From Candidatus Krumholzibacteriia bacterium (GTDB lineage: Bacteria; Krumholzibacteriota; Krumholzibacteriia; WVZY01; JAKEHA01): a DNA stretch of 45,135 nucleotides. Location: assembly GCA_029865265.1 (NCBI GenBank), contig JAOUHG010000025.1, positions 1 to 45,135 of the forward strand, read 5' to 3'. The position numbers and the translations under genes were made by a program. The notes under the pieces are model-generated. The model searched no databases. It saw only the letters and a program-made list of their open reading frames with translations, and was not told where the DNA came from. Every line of letters begins with the position of its first letter. Position 1 is the stretch's first letter. This document shows positions 1 through 10,000 of this stretch, one piece after another.

Positions 1-1
1 T

Positions 2-1126
2 GTGATCGCGCGTATCGACACCGAGGCGGCCCGGGGGGTGACAAAGGCCGCGCCATCCGCCGAGAAGAAGCCTGTGACCGCGCCGGAGAAGAAGGCGGCG
101 CAGGAGCGCGCGCCCGGACCCCCGCAGCCGGCGGCGTCCGGCGAGGGCGAGAACGAGGACAACGCGGAGTCGCTGCGCGAAGCCGTGGTGGCCGTGGCCC
201 AGGAGCAGGGTGCAGCGGTCCCCGCGTCTCCCACCGTGCGCCGTCTTGCGCGCGAGCTCGGCATCGAGATCCACCGCGTGCGGGGTAGCGGTGCGGGCGG
301 GCGCATCACCTCCGACGACGTGCACGCATTCGCCAAGTCGATCATCGCCGGCGCGCGCAGCGGTGCCGCACCCGCCGGTGCGCCCGTGTCAGGGACACGT
401 GCACTGCCGGATTTTTCCCGCTTCGGTGCGTTCGAACGCACGCCCATGTCGAAGGTGCGGCAGATCACGGCGCAGAGCATGGCCGCGGCCTGGCACGCCG
501 TCCCGCACGTTACCCAGCACGATGAGGCCGATATCACCGCGCTCGAGGCAGCGCGCAAGCGGTATGCGCCTCGTGTCGAAGCGGAGGGTGGCAAGCTCAC
601 CATGACCTCGATCCTGGTAAAGGTGTGCGCGTCGGCGCTGCGGCGCTTCCCCGACTTCAATGCCAGCGTGGATGTGGCAAAGAGCGAGATCATTCACAAG
701 CAGTACGTCAATATCGGCATCGCCGTGGATACCGACCGTGGTCTGCTGGTGCCGGTCATTCGCGACGCGGACCGCAAGAACATGACACTACTGTCGGTGG
801 AAGTGAACGAGCTTGCGGAGAAGGCGCGCAACAAGCACATCATGCCGGACCAGCTGGAAGGCGGGTGCTTCACCATCTCCAACCTGGGCGGAATCGGCGG
901 TGTGGGCTTCACGCCCATCGTCTACTGGCCGGAAGTGGCGATCCTGGGGGTGTCGCGTGCATCCATGAAGCCGGTGTACGATGGCGCGGACTTCGAGCCG
1001 CGGCTCATCCTGCCACTCTCGCTCTCCTACGATCACCGCCTGATCGACGGCGCGGCCGCGGCGCGTTTCCTGCGCTGGGTGTGCGAGGCCATCGAAAACC
1101 CCATCCTGCTCTCCCTCGAAGGCTGA
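2..1126 (+). CDS. aceF: Dihydrolipoyl acetyltransferase (E2), 5'-truncated by window edge
   Basis: E2 core of a 2-oxo acid dehydrogenase complex; it moves the acyl group from the lipoyl arm to CoA in the cytoplasm. The gene is cut by the window edge: the first readable residues (VIARID) look like the end of a lipoyl domain, so the GTG at 2 is probably an internal valine. A charged Ala/Pro linker follows (about residues 12-65), then a peripheral-subunit (E3) binding domain (about 74-112, ending GGRITSDDVHAFA), then the catalytic domain from about 145 to the end. The active-site His and Asp are visible in YDHRLIDGA, and FTISNLGGIGG is also present. The catalytic domain most resembles pyruvate-type AceF rather than the branched-chain or succinyl type; this is a judgement from sequence flavour. 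The E3 gene starts 4 bases after the stop, so the two are cotranscribed. Confidence 0.93.
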   Translation: MIARIDTEAARGVTKAAPSAEKKPVTAPEKKAAQERAPGPPQPAASGEGENEDNAESLREAVVAVAQEQGAAVPASPTVRRLARELGIEIHRVRGSGAGGRITSDDVHAFAKSIIAGARSGAAPAGAPVSGTRALPDFSRFGAFERTPMSKVRQITAQSMAAAWHAVPHVTQHDEADITALEAARKRYAPRVEAEGGKLTMTSILVKVCASALRRFPDFNASVDVAKSEIIHKQYVNIGIAVDTDRGLLVPVIRDADRKNMTLLSVEVNELAEKARNKHIMPDQLEGGCFTISNLGGIGGVGFTPIVYWPEVAILGVSRASMKPVYDGADFEPRLILPLSLSYDHRLIDGAAAARFLRWVCEAIENPILLSLEG

Positions 1127-1130
1127 TTGC

Positions 1131-2549
1131 ATGGCGGCGGACTCTTTCCAGCTGGTCGTGCTCGGCGGCGGACCCGGTGGTTACGCCGCCGCGTTTCTCG
1201 GCGCCGACCTCGGCCTGAAGACCGCGCTCGTCGACCTGGACGAGAACCCGGGCGGCGTGTGCCTGTACCGGGGTTGCATCCCCTCCAAGGCTCTGCTGCA
1301 CGTGGCGAAACTCCTGCACGAGGCGTCCGCGGCGAAGGCCATGGGTGTCGACTTCGGCGAACCGAAGGTCGACCTGGATGCGCTGCGCAGCTGGAAGGAC
1401 GGCGTGGTGCGCAAACTTACCGGCGGCGTGGGAACGCTGGCGAAGTCGCGCAAGGTGGAGTTCGTCCAGGGGCGGGGACGATTTGAGAACGCGCACACGA
1501 TGTCGGTGGAGCTCGCCACCGGTGGCGCACGCACGCTGTCTTTCGAGCACGCCATCGTGGCGACCGGTTCGCTGCCGGTTACGCTGCCCATGTTCGACGC
1601 GGCATCTCCGCGCGTGCTGGACTCAACGAGTGCGCTCGCGCTGGAGCGCGTGCCCGCGTCGATGCTGGTGGTGGGTGGCGGCTACATCGGCCTCGAGCTG
1701 GGCAGCGTGTACGCGGCACTGGGCACGAAGGTCTCCGTCGTCGAGATGTTGTCCGGTCTTGTGCCCGGCGCCGACCGCGACCTGGTGAACGTGCTCGAGA
1801 AGAGCGCCGGCAAGAACTTCAAGCGTATCATGCTGGAGACGAAGGTGACCGCCGCCCGGGAAGACGGCGAAGGTGTGCACGTCACCTTCGAAGGCAGGAC
1901 GTCGGAGACCGCCCGCTACGACAGTGTGCTGGTGGCGGTGGGACGCAGGCCCAACGCGCGCGACATCGGGCTGGAGAATACCCGCGTCGGAGTCAGCGAA
2001 CGCGGCTTCGTCGAAGTCGACGTGCAACGGCGCAGCGCGGAACCGTCGATCTTCGCCATCGGCGACGTGGTGGGCGAACCCATGCTGGCGCACAAGGCGT
2101 CGCACGAGGGGCGTGTGGCGGCAGAGGTCATTGCGGGACACAAGGTGGCGTTCGAGCCCAACGCGATTCCCGCCGTCATGTTCACCGATCCCGAGATTGC
2201 CTGGTGCGGCCTCACCGAGGCCCAGGCGAAGGAGAAGGGTGTCGAGGTCGAGGTGGCCAAGTTTCCGTGGGCGGCTTCCGGCCGCGCCATGACGCTGGAG
2301 CGCACCGACGGCCTCACCAAGCTCATCGTGGACCCGAAGACCGGGCGCCTGCTCGGTGTCGGAATTGCCGGCGCGGGAGCCGGCGACCTCATCGCGGAAG
2401 GCGCGCTCGCAATCGAGATGGGCGCCCTGGTATCGGACGTCAAGCTCACCATCCACCCGCACCCCACCCTGTCCGAGACCGTCATGGAGGCCGCCGAAGT
2501 CTTCTTCGGCCAGAGCACCCACGTGTACCGCCCGAAGCGGAAGCGATAG
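1131..2549 (+). CDS. lpdA: Dihydrolipoamide dehydrogenase (E3)
   Basis: FAD-dependent E3 subunit, 472 aa, normal for the family. It reoxidises dihydrolipoyl groups on E2 and passes electrons to NAD+. The N-terminal FAD-binding motif GGGPGGY (residues 12-18) is followed by the redox disulfide in CLYRGC (Cys44 and Cys49). A second Rossmann motif, VVGGGYIGLELGS, lies near residue 180 and binds NAD. The FAD motif AIGDVVGEPMLAHKAS is near 310. The C-terminal dimer domain carries the catalytic base region HPHPTLSETVMEAAE. The ATG lies 4 bases after the E2 stop with only a weak ribosome site, which fits translational coupling. The usual family disulfide context (CLNxGC) is CLYRGC here, a tolerated variation. 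Confidence 0.96.
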   Translation: MAADSFQLVVLGGGPGGYAAAFLGADLGLKTALVDLDENPGGVCLYRGCIPSKALLHVAKLLHEASAAKAMGVDFGEPKVDLDALRSWKDGVVRKLTGGVGTLAKSRKVEFVQGRGRFENAHTMSVELATGGARTLSFEHAIVATGSLPVTLPMFDAASPRVLDSTSALALERVPASMLVVGGGYIGLELGSVYAALGTKVSVVEMLSGLVPGADRDLVNVLEKSAGKNFKRIMLETKVTAAREDGEGVHVTFEGRTSETARYDSVLVAVGRRPNARDIGLENTRVGVSERGFVEVDVQRRSAEPSIFAIGDVVGEPMLAHKASHEGRVAAEVIAGHKVAFEPNAIPAVMFTDPEIAWCGLTEAQAKEKGVEVEVAKFPWAASGRAMTLERTDGLTKLIVDPKTGRLLGVGIAGAGAGDLIAEGALAIEMGALVSDVKLTIHPHPTLSETVMEAAEVFFGQSTHVYRPKRKR

Positions 2550-2629
2550 CCTTCCCGCCGCCGTTTTCGACCGAATAGGAACGGCGCCGGGGGTGTATCC
2601 GGTGCATCAAGCGGCCCCCGGGCCCAACC

Positions 2630-2635
2630 AGGAGG
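2630..2635 (+). promoter_or_regulatory. Strong ribosome binding site of the SPFH gene
   Basis: AGGAGG lies 5 bases before the ATG at 2641. It fixes that ATG as the start, although the same reading frame is open for almost 300 bases upstream. It is among the most consensus-like Shine-Dalgarno sequences in the window. Confidence 0.85.
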
Positions 2636-2640
2636 AAAAC

Positions 2641-3504
2641 ATGTCTGCGCTCCTCATGTATGCCGGTGTCGTTGTTCTTATCGTCTTCTTCATGGGGATT
2701 CGGATTGTCCGGCCCACACGCCGCGGTCTGGTCGAGCGGCTGGGGCGCTACCAGCGTTTCGCCAACCCGGGTTTCCAGTGGGTATTCCCGGTGATCGAGC
2801 GGCTCTACACCGTCAACGTCACCGAGCAGATGGTGGACGCCGACCCCCAGGAAATCATCACCAACGACAACCTGAACGCCCTCGTCGACGCGCAGATCTA
2901 CTTCCGGATCAAGCAGGACGAGGAAAGCGTGAAGAACTCGCAGTACAACGTCAACGACGTGTCGTCTCAGATTGTGAGCCTGGCGCGAACCACATTGCGT
3001 AACATCATCGGAACGTTGACGCTCAAGTCCGCCAACAGCGAGCGCGGGCGCATCAACGAGGACCTGCTCAAGGTGCTGGTGAAGGAAACGCACAGTTGGG
3101 GTATCGACATCGTGCGCGCGGAGCTCAAGCAGATCGATCCGCCCAAGGACGTGCAGGAGACGATGAACAAGATTGTCAAAGCGGAGAACGAGAAGATCGC
3201 GGCCGTCGACTACGCCACCGCCGCTGAGACCGCAGCCGACGGCGAGAAGCGTGCCGCCATCAAGAAGGCGGAGGGTGTGCGCCAGGCCAGAATCCTCTCC
3301 GCCGGCGGCGAGGCCGAGGCCATCCGCCTGGTCAACGAAGCGGCGGAGAAGTACTTCGTGGGGAACGCGCAGCTCCTGAAGCGTCTCGAGGTCACGGAAG
3401 CCTCCCTCAAGGACAACGCCAAGGTCATCGTCCCCGCCGGTTCCGAGGTCGTGAACGTGGTGGGTGACCTCGCCGGGGTGCTGCCGCTGGATCGTCGCCG
3501 CTGA
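2641..3504 (+). CDS. SPFH/Band 7 (stomatin/prohibitin-like) membrane protein
   Basis: A 287-aa stomatin-like protein of the QmcA/paraslipin type, expected to be anchored in the inner membrane and to form large oligomers that organise membrane microdomains. One N-terminal transmembrane segment (about residues 4-20) precedes the Band 7 domain: RGLVERLGRYQR, then a conserved core around IITNDNLNALVDAQIYF, and ELKQIDPPKDVQETM near 165. An Ala/Glu/Lys-rich helical stretch from about 175 to 245 should form a coiled coil. It stands between lpdA (91-base gap) and a strong terminator. The NfeD-type membrane partner often found beside such genes is absent. Its exact role here is not known. Confidence 0.9.
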   Translation: MSALLMYAGVVVLIVFFMGIRIVRPTRRGLVERLGRYQRFANPGFQWVFPVIERLYTVNVTEQMVDADPQEIITNDNLNALVDAQIYFRIKQDEESVKNSQYNVNDVSSQIVSLARTTLRNIIGTLTLKSANSERGRINEDLLKVLVKETHSWGIDIVRAELKQIDPPKDVQETMNKIVKAENEKIAAVDYATAAETAADGEKRAAIKKAEGVRQARILSAGGEAEAIRLVNEAAEKYFVGNAQLLKRLEVTEASLKDNAKVIVPAGSEVVNVVGDLAGVLPLDRRR

Positions 3505-3526
3505 CGGACGCCGAAAGAGTCGAATG

Positions 3527-3561
3527 ACGGCCGCGGGTTGAACTCACCCCGCGGCCGTTTT
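3527..3561 (+). terminator. Intrinsic terminator after the SPFH gene
   Basis: A perfect 11-bp GC-rich stem (3527-3537 paired with 3548-3558) with a 10-base loop runs into TTTT. It lies 22 bases after the SPFH stop and separates this operon from the glycosyltransferase operon. Confidence 0.85.
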
Positions 3562-3613
3562 CGATTGGATGCGTTCATGCAGCCGGTTGGAGCGCCGCTT
3601 CCGTCCGAAGCCG

Positions 3614-3642
3614 TTGTTCGTCCGGCGGGCGCATGGTAAGCT
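3614..3642 (+). promoter_or_regulatory. Candidate promoter of the glycosyltransferase operon
   Basis: TTGTTC (3614-3619), a 17-base spacer and TAAGCT (3637-3642). The -10 ends 8 bases before GTG 3651, so the transcript would have almost no leader. The hexamers match the sigma-70 consensus only moderately (3/6 each); the spacing and the position after a terminator are the main support. Confidence 0.4.
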
Positions 3643-3650
3643 GGCCAGTC

Positions 3651-4799
3651 GTGATAAACGTTTTTCACATCATTACGTCGACCGACGTGGGTGGCGCGGA
3701 AATGATGCTCGGCGGATTGCTGTCCGTCACCGATCGCACCCGGTTCGCGCCGCAGGTGGTGTCGTTGACGCCGCCGGGCGCCGTCGCCGGGCGAATCGAG
3801 GCGCTGGGTGTGCCGGTGCATTCGTTGCGCATGGCGCGCGGGTGGCCCAACCCGATGGCGGTGGGGAGACTGGCGAGGTTGTTGCGCGGCGAGAGCGCCG
3901 ACATCGTGCAGACGTGGATGTACCATGCCGATCTGGTCGGGGGATTGGCGGCGCGCATGGTGGGGGTTCCGGTGGTATGGAACATCCGGCATTCCAACCT
4001 CGACCCGGCCATGGATCGAAAGCGCACCATTCGAATCGCGGCGCTGCTCGCGTATCTCTCCCGGACCATGCCGGTTGAAATCATCACCAACTCGTCGGCG
4101 GCGAAGGACGCGCACGTCGCCCGGGGGTACGCGGCCGAAAAGATCACCGTCATTTCCAACGGGTTCGACACCACCGCGCTCAAGCCCGACGCCGTGAGCC
4201 GGCATGACGTGAGGCGGGAGCTCGGTGCCGGGGCCGACACCCCGCTGGTTGGTCTCGTCGCCCGTTTCAGTCCCCACAAGGACCACCGGGGTTTCCTGCG
4301 GGCGGCATCGAGGCTTCGCGCGCGAATGCCGCAGGTGGAGTTCGTGTTGTGCGGGGCGGGCATGGAACGAAGCAACCCCGAACTGCTGCGGTGGATCGAA
4401 GAAGAGAAGCTGAACGGGTGCGTTCATCTTCTGGGGCCGCGCGCCGACGTCGGTCGCATCAATGCGGCGCTGGACGTTGCCACTTCGTCGTCGCGAAGCG
4501 AATCGTTCCCGACGGCAGTCGGGGAGGCGATGGCCTGCGGTGTTCCGTGCGTGGTGACCGACGTGGGCGACGCGAGGGTGTTGGTGGGGGATTGTGGCTG
4601 GGTCGTTGCTCCGGGTGACGCGGACGCGCTCGCGGCGGCCTGGTTTGCCTGCCTGCAGTTGCCCGCGCCGGAGCGCCGCGAGCTCGGTCTGAGGGCGCGG
4701 CGGAGCATCGAGGATCGGTTCGGGCTGCCGGCGGTCGCCGGGCGCTACCAGGATCTCTATCTCGACGTGCTCGGCGCGAACACCCGTTCAACGGCATGA
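3651..4799 (+). CDS. Glycosyltransferase, GT4 family (1 of 3)
   Basis: Retaining GT-B fold glycosyltransferase, 382 aa from this start, expected to add a sugar to a cell-surface glycan or lipid intermediate at the cytoplasmic face of the inner membrane. The N-terminus carries the acceptor-side pattern INVFHIITSTDVGGAEMML. The donor domain begins near VGLVARFSPHKDHRGF, and the EX7E nucleotide-sugar motif is ESFPTAVGEAMACG. The GTG at 3651 is chosen because a possible promoter -10 ends just before it; an ATG at 3633 would add six residues but would lie inside the promoter spacer. Neither has a Shine-Dalgarno sequence. The stop overlaps the next gene's ATG by 4 bases. Donor and acceptor cannot be read from sequence. 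Confidence 0.88.
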   Translation: MINVFHIITSTDVGGAEMMLGGLLSVTDRTRFAPQVVSLTPPGAVAGRIEALGVPVHSLRMARGWPNPMAVGRLARLLRGESADIVQTWMYHADLVGGLAARMVGVPVVWNIRHSNLDPAMDRKRTIRIAALLAYLSRTMPVEIITNSSAAKDAHVARGYAAEKITVISNGFDTTALKPDAVSRHDVRRELGAGADTPLVGLVARFSPHKDHRGFLRAASRLRARMPQVEFVLCGAGMERSNPELLRWIEEEKLNGCVHLLGPRADVGRINAALDVATSSSRSESFPTAVGEAMACGVPCVVTDVGDARVLVGDCGWVVAPGDADALAAAWFACLQLPAPERRELGLRARRSIEDRFGLPAVAGRYQDLYLDVLGANTRSTA

Positions 4800-5908
4800 C
4801 GCCACCGACGAACATCGGCCGGGTTGCTTTCTTCCTGCCGTCGTTGCGCGGTGGCGGCGCAGAGCGCTCCGCCGTCAACCTTGCGGCGGGTTTCGCGGCG
4901 CGCGGCGTCGTGGTCGACATGGTGCTGGCTCGTGCCGCGGGGCCGTACCTGCAGAACCTCCACCCCGATGTCCGGGTCGTGGATCTCGGCGCACCGCGTG
5001 TGGTGTACTCCCTGCCGCGATTGTCGCGTTATCTTCGCAGCCAACGCCCCGACGCCATGGTTTGCTTCATGGACCACGCCAACCTCGTGGCACTGGCCGC
5101 ACGATGGTTGAGCGGTGCACCCACCCGGGTGATCGGAACCGTCCATCACAACAAGACCGTGCAGCGCGAGCAATTCCGGGGTGTCAAGGTGCGCGCAGTG
5201 ACGAGAATGGCCTGGCGCGCATATCCACGACTGGATGCCGTCGTCGCCGTTTCGCACGGTGTTGCCGAGAGTCTCGCACGCGAGAGTGGAATGCCGCTGG
5301 AAGATATCCACACCATCTACAACCCGATCGTAACGCCCGGGCTGGAGGCGCGGCTGCGGACCGCCGCGCCGGGTGCCCGCGGCGGCGGGCTGGTGGTTGG
5401 GATGGGGAGGCTCGACGCGCCCAAGGACTTCGAAACGCTGATCCGGGCATTCGTCGCGGTGCGCGCGCGACGTCCCGCCCGGTTGCTGATACTCGGTGAC
5501 GGACCGGGACGCCCGCGGCTGCAGGCGCTCGCCAACCAAACGGGCGTTGCGGACGATGTGACCTTTGCAGGGTTCGTCGACGATCCCTACACCACGCTCC
5601 TGGGTGCAGACGTGTTCGTGTTGTCGTCGCGTTCGGAGGGCCTGCCCACGGCATTGATCGAAGCCATGGCGTGCGGGTGTCCGGTGGTGAGCACGAATTG
5701 TCCCAGTGGCCCCGAGGAGATTCTGGAGGGCGGGCGCCATGGCCGGCTGGTACCGGTGGGCGACGCCGCTGCGCTCGCGGACGCCATCGTAGAGACAATG
5801 GAATCGCCCCCCGACCGCGACATGCTGCGGCGCCGCGCGGGGGACTTCTCGCTGGAGAAGTCGGTGGATGCGTATCTGGCGTTGTGCGCGGCTCCGGGGA
5901 AGGGGTGA
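4796..5908 (+). CDS. Glycosyltransferase, GT4 family (2 of 3)
   Basis: Second GT-B glycosyltransferase of the operon, 370 aa. The glycine-rich acceptor-side start is FFLPSLRGGGAERSAVNLA. The C-terminal donor domain has VVGMGRLDAPKDFETLIRAF, LLILGDGPGRPRLQ and the EX7E motif EGLPTALIEAMACGCPVV, followed by CPSGPEEIL, a tail common in GT4 enzymes that make surface polysaccharides. It starts within the previous stop codon (ATGA), so translation is coupled. Substrates are unknown. Confidence 0.9.
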   Translation: MTPPTNIGRVAFFLPSLRGGGAERSAVNLAAGFAARGVVVDMVLARAAGPYLQNLHPDVRVVDLGAPRVVYSLPRLSRYLRSQRPDAMVCFMDHANLVALAARWLSGAPTRVIGTVHHNKTVQREQFRGVKVRAVTRMAWRAYPRLDAVVAVSHGVAESLARESGMPLEDIHTIYNPIVTPGLEARLRTAAPGARGGGLVVGMGRLDAPKDFETLIRAFVAVRARRPARLLILGDGPGRPRLQALANQTGVADDVTFAGFVDDPYTTLLGADVFVLSSRSEGLPTALIEAMACGCPVVSTNCPSGPEEILEGGRHGRLVPVGDAAALADAIVETMESPPDRDMLRRRAGDFSLEKSVDAYLALCAAPGKG

Positions 5909-5914
5909 GCCGTC

Positions 5915-7003
5915 GTGCGGGTTGCGTACTATCACGAGTGGAGTGATGGACCGCGCAGCGGGGTCTTCAAGAAGATCGCCGCGCAGGTGCGCCGTTGGGT
6001 GGAGTCCGGACTGGACGTTGCCGTCTTCAATCTCTCCGCGCGTGATACCGCCGACGAGTGGCGCCGCGCCTGCGGGGCGGCCGTGCGTGTGGAACAGGTG
6101 GTATGGCATTCGCGCGTGGAGCGCCTGCTGCGCATGCCCCGGCTGGTCGACCGCATGCTCGACTGGAGCCCGGACCTGGTCTACCGCCGCTACGGTCCCT
6201 GGTATCCCGCGTTCGACACGGTGTCACGGAAGTCGCGGCTGGTGCTCGAGGTCAATACCGATGACCTGGCCGAAGCGAGGCTGCATGCGCGCCACCGCTA
6301 CTGGTACAAGTGCGCGACCCGCGGGCTGCTGTTGAAGCGGGCGGCGGGCATCGTGTTCGTCAGCCACGAGGTATCGCGCAAGGCGCACTTCGCCGGTTTC
6401 AGGGGACAGCGGCGCGTCATTGCCAACGGCGTCGATCTGGATACCATTCGCCCCCTGCCCGCGCCGCAAAACGACTCCCCGCGTCTGGTCTTCGTTGGCT
6501 CGGCCGGCAAGCCGTTTCACGGTACCGACAAGATCCTGCAACTGGCGCGTGCCTTTCCCGGCTGGCGCTTCGACCTGGTCGGGCCCGGCCCCGACGAAAT
6601 GGACGCGCCGCTTCCCGATAACGTCATTGCCCACGGTCCCATGCTCCAGCGCGACTACGCCTCCATCATGGCCTCGGCGGACGTCGCAATCGCCTCTCTG
6701 GCGCTGCACCGCGTGCAGATTCATGAGAACTCCCCGCTCAAGATGTCCGAGTACCTGGCGTGGGGAATTCCGGTGATTGCCGGGTACAAGGACACGAACT
6801 TCATGGAGAAGGTTGACTTCATCCTGGAGCTTCCATGCAGCGAGGACAACGTTACGAACCATGTGGATGACATCCGCCGGTTCGTGGCGGCGAGTTCCGG
6901 CCGGCGCGTCCCCAGGGAGGCGATACGTCACGTGGGCAGCGATCAAAAAGAGCGCGAGCGCATCGAGTTCTTCGAACAGCTGTGCCGTGGCGCCGGGCGC
7001 TGA
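5915..7003 (+). CDS. Glycosyltransferase, GT4-like (3 of 3)
   Basis: Third glycosyltransferase of the operon, 362 aa, more diverged than the other two. The N-terminal half opens with a Tyr/His-rich beta strand (VAYYHEWSDGPRSGVFKKI). The donor-binding half has LVFVGSAGKPFHGTDKIL, FDLVGPGPDEM and an EX7E-type motif HENSPLKMSEYLAWGIPVIAG. The GTG start lies 6 bases after the previous stop, with an AGGGG-containing ribosome site at the gene junction. It converges on the RND pump gene 30 bases away. The family call is firm at fold level; the specific function is unknown. Confidence 0.85.
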   Translation: MRVAYYHEWSDGPRSGVFKKIAAQVRRWVESGLDVAVFNLSARDTADEWRRACGAAVRVEQVVWHSRVERLLRMPRLVDRMLDWSPDLVYRRYGPWYPAFDTVSRKSRLVLEVNTDDLAEARLHARHRYWYKCATRGLLLKRAAGIVFVSHEVSRKAHFAGFRGQRRVIANGVDLDTIRPLPAPQNDSPRLVFVGSAGKPFHGTDKILQLARAFPGWRFDLVGPGPDEMDAPLPDNVIAHGPMLQRDYASIMASADVAIASLALHRVQIHENSPLKMSEYLAWGIPVIAGYKDTNFMEKVDFILELPCSEDNVTNHVDDIRRFVAASSGRRVPREAIRHVGSDQKERERIEFFEQLCRGAGR

Positions 7004-7033
7004 CGCCGTACTCCCGTGAGGCGCGCGCCCGCG

Positions 7034-10000
7034 TCAGGCTTCGTCGGTGCGGACGGCGCCGGCCGTGGTCGCGACCGGAGCCTTGCCGGAGAGCCGCAAT
7101 ACCCCCCGTTTCACGTCCTCGAGGATCAGGTAGCCCGCGGGAACGAGGCCCAGCGTGATGAAGGTTGCGCCCACCACGCCGAAGGCCAGTGACACCGCCA
7201 TCGGTACCATGAACTTGGCCTGCACGCTGCGCGCGAGGAGCAGCGGGGTCAGCCCGGCGAAGGTGGTCAGCGACGTGAGCCAGATGGGACGGAAGCGCCG
7301 AATGCCCGCTTCGCGCAGTGCCTGCTCCATGGGCAGCCCCTCGCGGCGCTTGCGATTGATGTAGTCGACCAGAACGATACTGTCGTTCACCACCACACCC
7401 GTCACCGCCACCAGGCCGAACACCGACATGATGGAGAGGTCGATCCCCATCACGATGTGGCCCCACACCGCGCCCACCAGCCCGAACGGAATCACCGACA
7501 TGACGATCAGTGGCTGGATGTAGGAACGAAACACGATGGCGAGCTGCGCAAAAATGAGCAGCTGGGCAAGCAGGAAGGCGCGACCCAGATCGCCCATGGT
7601 ATCGGCCTGCTCGCGTTGCTCGCCCTCGAACGAGTAGCTCACCGACGGATAGTTCTTCAGTATGCCTGGCAACACACGTTCCTTCAGGTCGCGGTTGATT
7701 TCGCTGGCGTTGGCGCGCGTTGGATCGACGTCGGCGGTTACGTTGATAGTGCGCTTGCGATCCACGCGCTGGATGGTGGAGAAGCCGGCGCCAAGGTCGG
7801 CCTTGGCCACCTCTGTGAATGGCACCTCGCCCCCGTCGGGTGTGCGAATGCGCATACGTTCGAGATCGGCAATCGAACGTCGCTCCGCCTCGGGAAAGCG
7901 CACCATGATGCGCACGTCGTCGCGTCCACGCTGGATGCGCTGCGCTTCCTCACCGTAGAACGCCTGGCGCACCTGGCGGCCCAGATCGGACAGCGTGATG
8001 CCGTAGGCTTCCGCGGCCGGCTTGACGGTGAGTTTGATCTCCTGTTTCCCGCCGCGGAACGAATCCGAGATGTCGAACACGCCTTCGTAGTGGGTCAACG
8101 CCTCCTTGATGCTGCCCGCCGCCGCCTCCAGCCGGTCCAGATCCAGGCCCGCCAGTTGCACGTTGATGGGATCGCCCGCGGAGAAGATGGTGGCGCTGAA
8201 CGAGAGCTCAATGGCGTCCGGAATCTGTCCGGTGGATTCGCGCCAGCGGCGCGCAACCTCGGAACTGGTGACGCGGCGCTTCTCCGCGGGTGCGAGTTCC
8301 AGCAGCACCTCGCCCACGTTGCTGGCGGCCAGACTGCCGCCGCCACCGGGCCCGCTCTGGCGCGCGCGGTAGGGCTGGTCGCCCACGGCGGTGAAGATGT
8401 GCTGGATGGGGGAGGGTGCCCCCGGTCTGAGGCCGGCCTCCAGCTGGTCGCGCAGCGCGAGCGCGTTCTCCTCCAGCCGCGCGACTGCGTCGGCGGTGCT
8501 TTCCACCGACACGCCGGGGGGCATGGTGACCGATGCGGCGACGAAATCGGATTCCACGTCGGGAAAGAAGCGGAACTTGATCCAGCCCGCGCCCACGATG
8601 CCGATGGTGATGAGCATGACGGCCAGGGCGAGGGCCACCGTGCCGTAGCGGAACTTCAACGCGATGCGCAGCCCGGGCGCGTAGAACTTTCGCGCCACCG
8701 TGTCGAGTCCGTCCGCGCAGCGCTTCTGGAAACGCTTCCAGGCGCGGTTCACCGGATTGCGTGCCTCCCCGGTATCGGGCCGGGAGTGTGCGATATGCGC
8801 GGGCAGGATGAACAGGGATTCGATCCAGGAGAACACCAGCGTGGCGATGACGATGATGGGAATCACGCGCATGAACTTGCCGGTGGTGCCCTGCACCATC
8901 ATCAGCGGCATGAAGGAGCATACCGTGGTGAGAATGGCGAAGGTCACCGGCACCGCCACCTCGGTGGCGCCGCGGGCGGCGGCATCCACGCCGTGCTCGC
9001 CCTGTTCCATGCGGTCATAGATGTTCTCGCCCACCACGATGGCGTCGTCGACCACCATCCCCAGCACCACCACGAAGGCAAAGAGCGAGAGCATGTTGAT
9101 GGTGAGACCCAGCGATGGCATCAACCACAGGGCGCCGAGAAACGAGATGGGAATGCCGAGGCTCACCCAGAACGCGAGCCGCAGCCGCAGGAACAAGGCC
9201 AGAATGATGAACACCAGGATGAAGCCCTGGATGGCATTGGTAATGAGCAGATTCAGGCGGCCGCGCAGGATGCGCGAGTAGTCGTTCCATGCCGTCAGGG
9301 CGACGCCGGCCGGCATGCGCGCCTGCGCCTCCGACACGTAGGCCTTGACGTCGCGCGCGATATCCAGCGCATTCTGGTCGCCGACGCGATAGACGCGGAC
9401 GAGCACCGCGGGCTCGCCCGAGAATCGCGCAGACTGGTCGGTCTCGGCGAACCCGTCCACCACCCGGGCCACGTCGCCCAGCAGCAGCCGCGTTCCATCC
9501 GGCCGTGTCATCAGGACGATGTTGTCGAAGTCCGCGCCGCGATACGCCTGTCCCTTGGTGCGCAGCAGGATCTCGCCGCCCGCGGTTCGAATGGAGCCAC
9601 CGGGAAGGTCCAGCGACGAGCGGCGAATGGCCGCGGCCACGAAGTCGAAGGTGATGTCGTAGCGCCGCAACGCCTCTTCTGAGACCTCGATGGAGATCTC
9701 GTAGGGCCGCGCCGCAACCACTTCCACCTGGGTGATGTCGCCCGCGCCCTGCAACTCGTCGCGCACGCGGTCGGCCACCTCCTTGAGCACCGTCTCCGAA
9801 ACCGCCCCCGAAACGGCGATATCGATGACCTGGCGGCGATTGGTCACCTCCGCGATCACCGGCTTCTCGGTTTCGTCCGGGAAGGTGGAGATGGCGTCGA
9901 CGCGCGTCTTGACGTCGTTGAGCATCTCACGCACGTCCGTGCCCGGCTCCAGTTCCACCAGCACGGATCCCATCCCCTCCGATGAGCTCGAGGTGATGCG

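Noticed and set aside
2587-2621. An inverted repeat (7-base arms, 21-base loop) before the SPFH gene as a terminator
   Set aside because: It has no T-run, and the strong ribosome site follows closely; it is probably a chance GC-rich pairing.
7000-7037. A 7-base inverted repeat containing both convergent stop codons (glycosyltransferase and RND pump) as a bidirectional terminator
   Set aside because: The arms are far apart and no T-run follows on either strand, so termination here cannot be supported.
7457-9682. A 741-codon plus-strand open frame opposite the first RND pump
   Set aside because: Antisense shadow; the minus strand has intact RND motifs, including the TM4 aspartates.
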